A DNA stretch of 64,000 bases from NCBI GenBank assembly GCA_043228905.1, contig JBHGNT010000003.1:14136001-14200000 (forward strand), written 5' to 3'. This stretch comes from Azolla caroliniana (taxonomy: Eukaryota > Polypodiophyta). Both the position numbers and the translations under genes were made by a program. Shown piece after piece: positions 54,983 to 64,000 of the stretch (position 1 is its first letter; every line of letters starts with the position of its first letter). The notes beneath the pieces are model-generated. The model saw only the letters and a list, made by a program, of their open reading frames with translations. It was not told where the DNA came from and searched no databases.

Positions 54983-56268
54983 ACGTCGCGGCTGACACGC
55001 GCTTGTTTGGTGCGAGGGTTATAGCACTTATAACCCTTCTGCTCGTCCGAGTAACCGACCAAGATGCACTTCTTGGCCTTTGCGTCCAGCTTCCTCCTTT
55101 TCTCCTTCGGTACATGCACATACGCAATGCTACCGAACACCCTCAAGTGTTGCAAGTTCGGCTTCGTTCCGAAATATAGCTCGTGCGCCGACACTTTGTC
55201 TCCGATCCGGTTTTGTATGTATACCGCGGTCCTTACCGCCTCGGCCCAGTAGAACTTGGGCAAGCTCTTCTCCTCCAGCATTGCCCGTGCCGCTTCCACA
55301 ACTGACCGATTCTTCCTCTCGGCCACGCCGTTCTGCTCTGGCGTGTATCTACAACTAAATTCGCGCCGAATTCCCATTTGTTGTAGATAACCGTTGAATT
55401 GACCAGAAAAGTACTCTTTCCCGCCATCCGACCGCAGGCACTTGATCTTTCGTCCCGTTTCCGTTTCCACTAACCTTTTGAGGTCCCAGAAACAGTCGAA
55501 GACTTCGCTCTTCCTCTCAATGAGGTAGATCCACGTGTGCCGAGTGTGGTCGTCAATGAAGGAGACGAAATATCGGCTCCCGCCAAGACTAACATTTTGT
55601 GCCAGCCCCCATACATCGGAGTGTATAAGGTCGAGCTTATTCTGGCTCTGGTTTCGCTCGTTTGGGAAAGGAAGTCGGTGTTGCTTCTCGAGCTGGCAGG
55701 CTTCACAAATTTGTGCTTTTCGGCCACTAAATTTGGGCAATCCGAATACTACCTGTTTCGATTGCAGATCTTGAAGCCGTTGGTGGTTGACGTGGCCTAT
55801 CCGCTTGTGCCACAAGTCGATGTCCGACTCGGTCTTTTGTCCCTTCGCGAACATTGCGGTGCCGCCGTCAGTGGAGTCAAGGATGAACATCCTCCCGTCT
55901 CTGCGCCCTTGCGCAATCACACGACCTTCTTCCTCAATGAAGCACCCGAGGTGTGTAAACCAAACCTCCATCCCTTGGTCGACGATCTGTCCGACCGAGA
56001 CCAAGTTTTTCGTGATTGTCGGGATGTGCAACACGTTCATGAGTTTCCCTTTCTGCCCGACATGGCTAAGGGGAACTTCTCCGACATTCGCGATCAGATG
56101 CGGAGTGTCGTCTCCAGTTGTGACTACTCCAGGTTGTATCGGTTTTTCAAGGTACGAGAACCACTCCTTATGGCTCGTCATGTGGTTTGACGCACCGGAG
56201 TCTACGTACCACACCTCGTCCGATCTCGGGGTAGTCTGTTTCATTGAGTTTGCTTCGTGTCTCGTCAC
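54983..56268 (-). pseudogene. COP3 protease and integrase
   Basis: One long frame. Protease: VWYVDSGASNHMTSH. Pre-integrase zinc region: LWHKRIGHVNHQRLQDLQSK ... CEACQLEK. Integrase core: HSDVWGLAQ, SFIDDHTRHTWIYL, CLRSDGGKEYFSG and the Glu in EQNGVAERKNRSV. It ends in the SRDVV region cut by C2. The domains are intact within this piece, but the element is interrupted elsewhere. Confidence 0.9.
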
Positions 56269-56316
56269 GAAGGTAGTCCCTTCTCCGGCTCTCTCGGAGT
56301 CTTCGGCGTAGTGCGG

Positions 56317-57222
56317 TCACTGCCGATTTCCCTTGTCGGTATGTTTGGAACCGTTCCCGGAACCAGTTCTCTCCGAATCAGCGCGCTTCTTCCAGCACTC
56401 ACTTTCGCTGTGGCCTTTCTTGCCGCAGTACCAGCACTCCGCGATGGACTTCCCTTGCCGGTTCTCATCGCTTCGACTCCCCCTGTTTCCGAAGGGTCCG
56501 AAGTTGCTGTCGGCATCACTTCGGTGCCTTCTTCCTTGATCTCGTCGGCCGCTTCCATTGCGCGCCGACTCGCCTTGTCCTCCATGTCCACGGGGCCTAT
56601 CTCCCTCCGTGTACAACATTTTGCTGTCGGTGTGCGTGCTTGTAGACGCATCCGCGTGGTTCTCCTCTACCAGGAGCATCGACTGTATGTCGAAAAAGGA
56701 CGACGTATTCTCCCGGGTACACAGAGCCGTTCGGAACGCTCCGAACTTCGACGCCAAACCTCCGAGACAGATCTGAACCATCTCGCTCTCCTCGATGTTC
56801 ACCTCTATGGAGGCGAGGGAGTCACAGATATCCTTGATCTTCGAGGTATAGTCCGCCATCGACAAGACGCGTTGTCGTAGGTTGCTCAACTCCTGTCAGA
56901 GCTGAAGCTTCCTGGCTGTGGTGCTCGCTGCGAAAATCTTCTTCAGATTTTCCCATGCACCCTTTGGCGTCTTTGCATCCCTAACATAGCTCAATAGTTG
57001 TTCGCCCACACACGACGCGAAGCAGTACAATATCCTGCTCGCCGATTGCTCCCACGACGGGAAGTCTCTGTGTGTCGATTCGGGTGCCGCGTCATTAGCT
57101 CCTTCGACATAACTCTAGTAGTCATGCCCGAGCAGGTACTGGTGCATCTTGTAGGACCAAGACGCGTAGTTGGTTCTGTGAAGCTTCTTTGTGGGAAGTG
57201 AGCTCGCCATGCCTCTATCCAT
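56317..57222 (-). pseudogene. COP3 gag
   Basis: 56317-56889 encodes the gag body (LRQRVLSMADYTSKIKDICD, EMVQICLGGLASKFGAFRTA) and zinc knuckle CWYCGKKGHSESEC. The N-terminal part to the probable Met at 57222 (MDRGMASS) is in broken frames, with stops around 56890 and 57115. A stop or frameshift also separates gag from protease near 56300. Confidence 0.82.
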
Positions 57223-57282
57223 CGTTCTTCTCATTCTTCTTCGTCAAGGTGTGTCGGCTGCAGAGATGTTCTCAACCCTCGC

Positions 57283-57294
57283 GCTCTGATACCA
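57283..57294 (-). other. COP3 primer-binding site
   Basis: The minus strand reads TGGTATCAGAGC directly after the LTR end, complementary to initiator Met-tRNA. Confidence 0.93.
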
Positions 57295-57686
57295 TGTAAA
57301 AAGTAGTGTGCGGAAGCAGGTATGAAGACGGAATAGAAGGAAGGAAACTCAGGTTCAATAGAGAGTTTGAGCTTACGCAATATACGCGGGAGAGACAGAG
57401 AGAGTGAGAGAGAACACAAGAACTATATTCAAGAATAATACTCAGTCTGTACATAAGACGTGCTCAGTGAACACTTTTATACAAGTCCTAGTAGGACTGA
57501 CTGAAGTACTGACAGTACTTCAATGCTCATCAAGAGCTCCTACACTAACTCCCAAATATATTCCTCACGGAATATATTTCCTAACGACCTCCCGGTTTAC
57601 GTACTCGGCCTAACCGATCGGTCCCAACCGATCCGGTCCTTGGCTTCTTCAGCCGATCCGGCCGATGTTGAGCTTGTCTCTCAACA
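57295..57686 (-). repeat. COP3 5' LTR
   Basis: Second copy of the 392-bp LTR, with TSD GTCTA on its outer side. 57692-57988 beyond it is AT-rich flanking DNA with no gene seen. Confidence 0.92.
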
Positions 57687-57988
57687 GTCTAACATCAAAT
57701 AATCCATGAATTGTCAAAAACACAAAAACCAAACTAAGTTGTGAAAATAAAATAAAAAAATTACTAGATTAATCTATCTCAAGAAACTGTAGCAGAATTT
57801 AGTTGCAAAATATTTTGAACATTTTTTTGTGGGCTCATTATTAACTTCCTTGATCAAGCAATCTCTTGCTAAGTTCATTGCTTGTCACAACTAAATGCAT
57901 TCTTTTTTGGTGATCAATGGTGCTTCTATATCCAAAGGTGTGATTTGATGCGCTTCTACTATGTTTAACAAGATCTACATTTGCCCCT

Positions 57989-58666
57989 TGTTGAGCGAGC
58001 AAGGTCAATCGGATCCGGATCGGCTGAATAAGCCAGAGCCGAATCAATATCCGAAACGAAGAACTGGATCGGTGTCCGGATGATATCCGGAACTAGGAGC
58101 CAGATAGGATTGAAATCGGTAGGCCGTTAGAGGCCTACAGATCCAGCCTAGTACATAGGCATATTTTTGGGAGTCAGTGACAGTCGCTCGTATGAGCATT
58201 GAAGTACCTGTAAGTACTTCTGCAAGTTCTTTATGGACTTGTATAAAAGTGCTCTTTGAGCACATTCTATGTACACACAGAGGATTATTATTTTAGAATA
58301 GAGTTTTATGTTCTGGTCTCTCTCTGTCTCTCCCGTGTATGCTAAATATTCTCAAGCTTCCATTGAACCTGTGTTTTCTATTCTCTGTTCCTACATGGCT
58401 AAACCGGTTTTGTCAAGCTTCCGCACGCTAACTTTTTCATGGTATTAGAGTGCGAGGGTTAAGACTCCTCAGCAGTCGACATACGCTTTCGAAGACAAAC
58501 CCTAACACCCGGTGAAGAACAGTAGAGAACTGAAATGGACAAAGGTATGGCAAGTTTGCTTCTGACAGAAAATCTCGACCATAACAACTATGCATTCTGG
58601 TCATATGAAATGCACCAGTACCTGTTGGGGCATGGATATTGGAGCCATGTGGAAGGAACCAACGAA
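57989..58666 (+). mobile_element. COP4: 5' end of a copia element (LTR, PBS, gag start)
   Basis: The LTR 57989-58439 (TGTTGAGCGAGC to AACTTTTTCA) is a diverged relative of the COP3 LTR, with TATAAAAGTG near 58240. The PBS TGGTATTAGAGTGC (58440-58453) is the initiator-Met site with transitions. gag starts with the Met at 58535 (DHNNYAFWSYEMHQYLLG, a copia gag phrase) and is cut at 58666 by TE-F. Confidence 0.85.
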
Positions 58667-59819
58667 TGTTACCCGTAGGAGTTGTATGGGGTGGTATAAG
58701 GGTAAAACACGTTAAACGGGTTGTTCGGTATGTGTAATGTATATGAGTGTGAGGATGAGTATGTGTGAGCACATGCACAATTATGTGCATGTGACAAGAA
58801 TGTAACGGTCTCTTTTTGTAACAGACATATTATTTACCGTTACATTATGTATTATATAAACCCCTTATGGGGCATGTAATGAGAGAGAGTTTTTTCCCCT
58901 CTCATTTGGTGTCATTTCCTATTTGTCTTTCTCTCTTGCTCTCTCTCTAACGTAACCCCCTTGGGAGGGGGGTGAACCCATTCTAGGCTTCACTCCCCAC
59001 CCCAACAACACTTTTGGCACGCCTGAATGGCCGACCCCCTTGAGAGGAAGTTTATGCCTCACTCTCCTTCTCCATCACTAATCTCTCTCTATCCCTCTCT
59101 CCGTCTGTGCTTGTTTCTGTGTTAGGGAGTGTGCTTTGTGCATCGATTTTGAGTGTGAGAACCAGCGTGTGATGGAGATTTCCACACTATCCCCTTGAGA
59201 GTCTCTCTCTCTCTCTCTCTCTCTCATCAAAGAGGCTCACACTTACCCCACGCATCCATCCATGAGAAACGATGACGAAGAAGACAGAAGAAGAACAACA
59301 AAGTACACAGATTAAAGAAGAAGCATCAAAGAGAGAAGAAGACAATGGCCCTATGTTACATCGATGCAGAAACAATCTCCAATCATCCTCTTCTTCTTCA
59401 CAGTTTCTTTGTGGACACAATGAACAATGCAGAAAAAGATTCGCTCTTCCTACTCAACCAGCAAACTATAGCTATCATCGAATCACAGATTCTTCTAAGA
59501 ATTCTTGCCATCTCTAGCTTCTCAGACGGGATTATTGCATATCGTGAAGAAGAAATTGAAAATTGTTGAATATTTCAGACAATTTCGTGTCAAAGGCAGG
59601 GGATTGATGGCAAAATGCATGAATGAGTCGGAAGTGCACCGGAATCTACAGCGACACCGGGGTTAGGAACCACCTCATCCTCTAGCATAGCTTCTCTACT
59701 AGCGGCTCCGCCATGCACCAGGGCGGTGCCATGGCGTCGACTAGGAAGCTCTCCCTCTCCAGCCATCTGCCCGCTCAAAGATTTAACAACAAGAAGCCCA
59801 CCAAGTGACGGCGAACGAC

Positions 59820-60545
59820 GACAGCAGGAAGACGGAGAGGACCGGACGAAGAGGAATATTGCAGACAATGCCGACAGAGACAATGGTGGAGATGGCCAGA
59901 ATGGCCAACCAACCGATGGTCGGACAGTGGCCGCAGCTACAGCAGTCAGACTGGCCGGAATGGTTGAACAGTGGCCAGAGTGGCAGCAATCGAACAAAGG
60001 TGATTGTAGAACAACAGCTGAATGGCGGCGGGGATTTGCCGGACAGTGGCCGACAGTGGCCGAATAGTGGTTGAACAATGGCAATTCCCCGGACAACGGC
60101 CGTAGTGGCGGCAATCGAACAACAGTGATTGCAAAACAGCGGCCGAATGGCGGCGGTGATTTGCCAGAAAGTGGCCGATAGCAGCCAAGTGTTGGTCGAA
60201 CAATTGCAATTGCCCGAACAGCGGCTGAGTGGCGGCGATGAATGGCCGAGAGCATGGCTGAGAGCACAGCCGAGAACTGTGGCCAAGACTACGGTCGAGA
60301 CGCGTGGTTCAGAGTACAGCCGAGACGCGGATGACGGCCGATATGCGTGGCCGAGAGTATGGCCAAGAGACGCACGGCCGAGAAGACGGCCGAGACGCGC
60401 AGTCGTGAGTATGGCCGGGACCCGCGGCCAACAGTACGGCCAAGCGAGACGCATGACCGAGAGCTGACGAAAATACGGCCGAGATGCATGGCCGAGAGTA
60501 CGGCCGAGACGCGCGCTCAAGAGTACGGTGACCGAGAGTAGGGCT
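59820..60545. repeat. Degenerate tandem repeats inside TE-F
   Basis: Two blocks: GAATGGCGGCGGNGATTTGCC / GACAGTGGCCG units (59880-60230), and GGCCGAGANTACGGCCGAGACGCG units (60235-60545). The long frames crossing them on both strands, including 305 codons on the minus strand, are low-complexity and not real genes. Confidence 0.7.
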
Positions 60546-61020
60546 GAGTGACGGCCACGAAGACACAAACAGAGATGAAAACAGAAAGCAGAAGAAGAAA
60601 AGAAAGAAGAAAAAGAGGAGAGAGAAGGAAACGAAGAAAGAGAAGAGGGGTATGAAGAGAAAATTTCAAAAACATAAGGGCAGAGAAGATGAAAGTTCAA
60701 AAGCTCAAGGGCATGACTTGAGATTTCAAAAAGTGGAGACCAAGGGTATAAAATATAAAGCTCAATTCACATGACGAAACCGAAAAATACACATACATGT
60801 AACAAAATCATGAAAGGCCCATGCCGTAATGGAGGACAATTGGTGTGTGATCCAATTGAGTGACATGCTGACCGAACGAGAAGGTTCAAGTCAAGCAATG
60901 CTCTGATCGAAGTTATCGATCGTAGAACTATGATTCGGTCGATGGATTTCCGACCGTTGAGACGACTGATGGAGTTTAGGTCGTTAATAGTTGCCATGGC
61001 GAGTGGGTTCACCGTGCGAT

Positions 61021-61044
61021 GCACTGTCCCACAGGCGTGTCATG
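61021..61044 (+). other. Inverted PBS-like motif before the TE-F right LTR
   Basis: GCACTGTCCCAC, then AGGCGTGTCA and TG before TGTTACCC. The complement TGACACGCCTGTGGGA resembles TE-F's own left PBS (59015). It is homologous to the motifs in CC1-CC3. Confidence 0.65.
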
Positions 61045-61089
61045 TGTTACCCGTAGGAGTTGTATGGGGTGGTATAAGGTAAAACACGT

Positions 61090-61974
61090 TGTCGCGTTGT
61101 TACGCGCGTGCGTGGAGAAAGGCGGGACCACGGGGGTCTTGGACTAAGGAGTAGAGGAGAAGAGGGAGAGAGAGAGAGAGAGAGAGAAAGCGAGAGAGAG
61201 AGATGCTCACACACGTATAGACAAAGAAGCGCACGGGGACGCGGCCCAACAACACAGGAGACACGAGTTGAGAACACTAGCGTATGTATATAAATATGTG
61301 TATGTATGCAGACAACTTGAACGGTTACAGCCGATCAGGTCGGCGAGATGGATGTCGTCGCCTGATCACCCACGCACACAGGAGAGCAAGATGGAGATTC
61401 TGTCGGAAGCACACGGGCGTTCCACGGAGCAAGATCAGCCTCCTGAGAACCTCCGCCAAAGAAAGCTATGGAGAACGACAGAGAAGAAGAGCTCGGTCCT
61501 AGTCCGACAACACTTCGTCCCCTCTAGCGCGCGATACCTTCTCTCCCCCGTCTCCCTCTCTTTTATAGCTCAAGGAGGGAGGCCGTTTCATCCGTTTACA
61601 TCACATTAATTCTCTGTCCTTTCGGACAGAGATACTCCTCGATTTCCCCTATACAATATTGCTACCTAGGATTTGACCTTTGTGCCTACCTATCTACTAT
61701 ACAACAAGGGGCGTGCCCACGTGTAAGGGCCGGTTCACACACACTATACACGGTTTGCGCCTGGGGACGGTTTTCTCCACGACATCCGCCCCCACCTAAC
61801 CGCGCATCCACCGGTATGCGCCAAAATTGGGTTCCTACGGGAGAAAACCGATCCTTGCTTTATTCCTCGTTTACCGGTTCATCCTCCGCCTCGGGCTGCT
61901 CATCGTTGCTATCATTGCCCCCTAGCTCCGGCTCACCGTCGTGTCGTTTCTTGAACGCTTTGATCCTCTTCCGT
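61090..61974 (-). mobile_element. GYP-E: 3' end of a gypsy element (LTR, polypurine tract, pol tail)
   Basis: The LTR 61090-61784 starts TGTCGCGTTG on the plus strand and ends CTCCACGACA. Its first 55 bases are the reverse complement of the GYP-B LTR end. It is preceded by ACGT in the TE-F LTR. The polypurine tract GGTTAGGTGGGGGCGGA (minus) lies at 61785-61801. 61860-61974 encodes the last residues of pol (RIKAFKKRHDGEPEL), matching GYP-D. It is cut by GYP-D. Confidence 0.85.
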
Positions 61975-62910
61975 TGTCGTGAAGATCCGTCACTACGCGC
62001 GGATCGTGAGGCGGAACCACCGGGGTTCTGGACCAGAAGGATTTAGAGTCGATACAAGCTTTGGCGAGAAAGTACTTAAGATAGATTGGGAAAGAGAGAA
62101 GTTGAGATTACACGATCAATTTGATAACGAATTTCTTCCTCTTAATTTTCATAAAAAAAACCGTCTTTTTTTCTCCTCCCCCTTCCCTCTTTTATAGATG
62201 CTCTCATGCATATGATGCATGTGAGGGTACAAGACATGCATAAATTGCATGTTTGCCATTTGGCGCTTAAGTATTACATGTGGCGCATGATAACCATGTC
62301 ACTCATTTTAGCTCTCATGTATGAGAATTTACATGTAAAAGTACAATGATAGAAATATAATTTCAACTAAATAGCATGGCTTAATCGTAAGCCATTTGAC
62401 TCCTAACTTGGAGGTGCAAGGTTCGAATCCTTGCCCTCCTTGTATATGTAAATATGTATATATATATTTATATATTTATTTATCTAGTCGTCGGTTCGCC
62501 GGATGCCGGTTCGCCGGATCACCGTCTCCATCGCCGGTCAAACCCTTTACGAGTAGCTAGCCCACCTCCACTCTTAGTTCAAGTTACCTTGAACTCTCTA
62601 TGCTCCACACATAGACACAAAGATAATATCTTTTGCTCCACCTTATATATGATGAGAGCTATATTTGTCGTGCCTATGTGGGATATCTCACAATTTTCTC
62701 CTTTCCTTTTACAAACTTTATACCCTCATATCTTGACATTTAGTTGTCCGTTTCTCGTGTAATAAAGTGCATTCGAAAGCTCCATCATTTTGTACTTAGA
62801 TATTAAATCTATTTAAAATATTATCTTCACAATTATTGTACTACGTGATTCATACTCGATTTCGTACGTTTTATAGGATTTTCACACTATTGCCGAAAAT
62901 CTTCACGACA
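61975..62910 (-). repeat. GYP-D 3' LTR
   Basis: 936 bp, TGTCGTGAAGATCC to ATCTTCACGACA; the ends form an inverted repeat of about 12 bp. It contains a well-formed tRNA-like module (62374-62440). Confidence 0.85.
62374..62440 (+). other. tRNA-like module in the GYP-D LTR
   Basis: A-box TGGCTTAATCG and a perfect B-box GGTTCGAATCC, 33 bases apart, with a paired T-arm (GCAAGG / CCTTGC). It is antisense to the LTR. The anticodon arm is poor, so I do not call a functional tRNA. Confidence 0.6.
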
Positions 62911-62982
62911 TCCACCCCCACCAAACCGCACGTCCTCCGGTACGTGCCAAGAAGAGAAGAAGTGAGATTTCAGCTACGATGA

Positions 62983-64000
62983 TCAATTAGATTCCTCCAT
63001 GTCTTCATTTTCATCCGGCCTATTATGTTCATCGTCGAGGTAATCGAGGTTAGGATCCTTGTCTTGTCTTTTCTTGAAAAGCTTTACTCTTTTTCCCGCA
63101 ATGGGTACGGCCAACCTTGATCCGTCTAGTTCCGCAAGGTGGTATGTGGCATTATCGTTGGCACTTGTCACCACATACGGCCCGAACCATCTTCTTGCGA
63201 ACTTCCTTGTTGTACTATGTTGATTGTCAAGGGTGCTGTCGTAAACCAAAACCCAATCCCCTTCTTCAATCTTCTTGGGACGAAGTCGATGCGTGTTGTC
63301 GAACCGAACTTTGTTCTTTACTCGGGCTGCCTTCATCATCTTTCGCGCTTTTTCTAAATCTTTAGGTCTTCTTTCAAGTTGCCTTATCCGCGCCGCTAAT
63401 AACTCTTCTCGGCTCATCTCGTTCTCCCACGGTATCGCTACCCATGAGGCGATTGTCCTTTCGATGGGCATAATCGGCTTTTGTCCATACATAAGCTCCG
63501 TCGGCATATACCCTGTCACCGAGCTATGTGTCGTTCTATCGGCCCACAAGGCATAGGGTAATAGTCGTGGCCAATTCCCGACTCGACCGTTGCATGCCCG
63601 TACGATGGCTTTAACGATAGGTCCATGCCCTCGCTCGATCTTCCCATTTGCTTCCGGATTGTAGGCAGTCGTGAGGGAGAGCTTCACGCCTAGTCTTTCG
63701 AAGAGCTCCGTCGCTTCGTGCGCGTCCAACTCCCCTCGGTCGGCCACTATCTTCCCTACACATCCATACGGCAAACAACATCTTCAAGTAAAAATTTACA
63801 AACGACTGAAGTCGTCTTATTTGTCAAGGCTCGTCCTTCCACTTGATTTGTCAAGTCTTCCCTTGCGAGCGCTAAGTACTTCATTTGTCCCACTCCCATT
63901 GGCATCGAGACCAGATCCACCATCCATTTGAAGTGAATGGTGAGTGGGTATGTCGGCTTTAACTCATCACGATGACGTATATTTGAATATATTTGGCAAG
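62983..64000 (-). pseudogene. GYP-D integrase
   Basis: The frame 62983-63774 carries the catalytic core second half (KIVADRGELDAHEA, AYNPEANGKIERGHG with the catalytic Glu), a conserved LPYALWADRTTHSSVTGYMP stretch, and a C-terminal domain ending in an acidic tail. One lost base near 63770 shifts the frame. To the right the earlier part is readable (WMVDLVSMPMGVGQ with the first Asp, LAREDLTNQVEGRAL). It is neither the chromodomain type of GYP1/GYP2 nor the Tat type of GYP3. I cannot name the lineage. Confidence 0.82.

Larger units (their letters stand above)
45583..57686 (-). mobile_element. COP3: copia element containing three gypsy-derived insertions
   Basis: LTRs of 392 bp (45583-45974 and 57295-57686) flanked by GTCTA (45578-45582 and 57687-57691). 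Minus-strand order is PBS, gag, protease, integrase, RT, RNase H, polypurine tract. Insertions: C1 (47053-47772), GYP-B (48247-53251), C2 (54280-54982). Without them it would be about 5.7 kb. The LTRs differ at about 14 positions by eye (3-4%). A family solo LTR occurs at 32292-32677 and a cousin is COP4. Confidence 0.93.
58667..61089 (+). mobile_element. TE-F: non-autonomous LTR element inserted in COP4
   Basis: The left LTR starts TGTTACCCGTAGG (58667) and the same start recurs at 61045, where GYP-E interrupts it after 45 bp. The left LTR probably ends AACAACA at 59010 (TATA ATTATATAAACCCC near 58852) and is followed by a PBS-like TGGCACGCCTGAATGGC at 59015-59031. No gag or pol domain was recognised inside; two short overlapping frames at 59272-59569 have no known features. 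Confidence 0.75.
61975..64000 (-). mobile_element. GYP-D: gypsy element inserted in GYP-E, continuing past the window
   Basis: 3' LTR 61975-62910, polypurine tract GGTTTGGTGGGGGTGGA at 62911-62927 (minus strand), then integrase. It is related to GYP-B, C and E by TGTCG...CGACA ends and similar polypurine tracts. The left flank is CCGT. The right end lies outside the window, so the duplication cannot be checked. Confidence 0.85.

Noticed and set aside
59783-60700. 305-codon minus-strand frame in TE-F
   Set aside because: It spans degenerate tandem repeats and is low-complexity; no domain.
62374-62440. Genuine tRNA gene
   Set aside because: A and B boxes and T-arm are good but the anticodon and acceptor arms do not form convincingly; it lies inside an LTR, so it is listed as tRNA-like only.

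Overview
This is plant nuclear DNA, almost entirely transposable-element sequence, with one recognisable host gene. Evidence for a plant: Ty1/copia and Ty3/gypsy (chromovirus and Tat-like) elements with initiator-Met-tRNA primer-binding sites, CHG/CpG-type transition decay, and a five-exon GT-AG gene for a plant-type RHOMBOID-like protease. The species cannot be named; a seed plant is most likely. No rRNA, CRISPR or bacterial features were seen.

Layout. 1-13.2 kb: two copies (CC1, CC2) of an unusual retroelement encoding a very long coiled-coil protein. CC2 is split by a complete chromovirus (GYP1, 4704-12233, TSD CCGAG) that itself carries a SINE-like insertion. 13.2-31.9 kb: two relics of one chromovirus family, GYP2a (minus strand) and GYP2b (plus strand), lying head to head around a satellite-like array. 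GYP2a is split by two intact young copia elements of one family, COP1 (14308-19652, plus, TSD CAGTG) and COP2 (22812-28174, minus, TSD TTATA). 31.9-34.6 kb: a third coiled-coil copy (CC3), split by a solo LTR (TSD ACAGG). 34.6-38.15 kb: a decayed Tat-lineage gypsy pol (GYP3), split by another solo LTR (TSD GTAAC). 38.9-42.4 kb: the rhomboid gene on the minus strand. 43-45.6 kb: AT-rich intergenic DNA. 45.6-57.7 kb: copia COP3 (TSD GTCTA), split by two solo LTRs (C1, C2) and a gag-only gypsy element (GYP-B). 58-64 kb: a Russian-doll stack, copia COP4 containing TE-F, containing GYP-E, containing GYP-D, which runs off the window.

How it fits together. Only COP1 and COP2 have full-length open gag-pol frames and nearly identical LTRs, so they look potentially autonomous. 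GYP-B keeps gag, leader and polypurine tract but no pol and probably depended on relatives such as GYP-E. The most unusual material is the CC family: three diverged copies share an N-terminal domain, a long coiled coil, a conserved C-terminal block and an acidic tail. All of them, and TE-F, have just before the right LTR a conserved motif resembling a tRNA 3' end (an inverted primer-binding site) where a polypurine tract is expected. A second pattern is that the GYP-B/C/D/E group makes 4-bp target duplications, always at NCGT.
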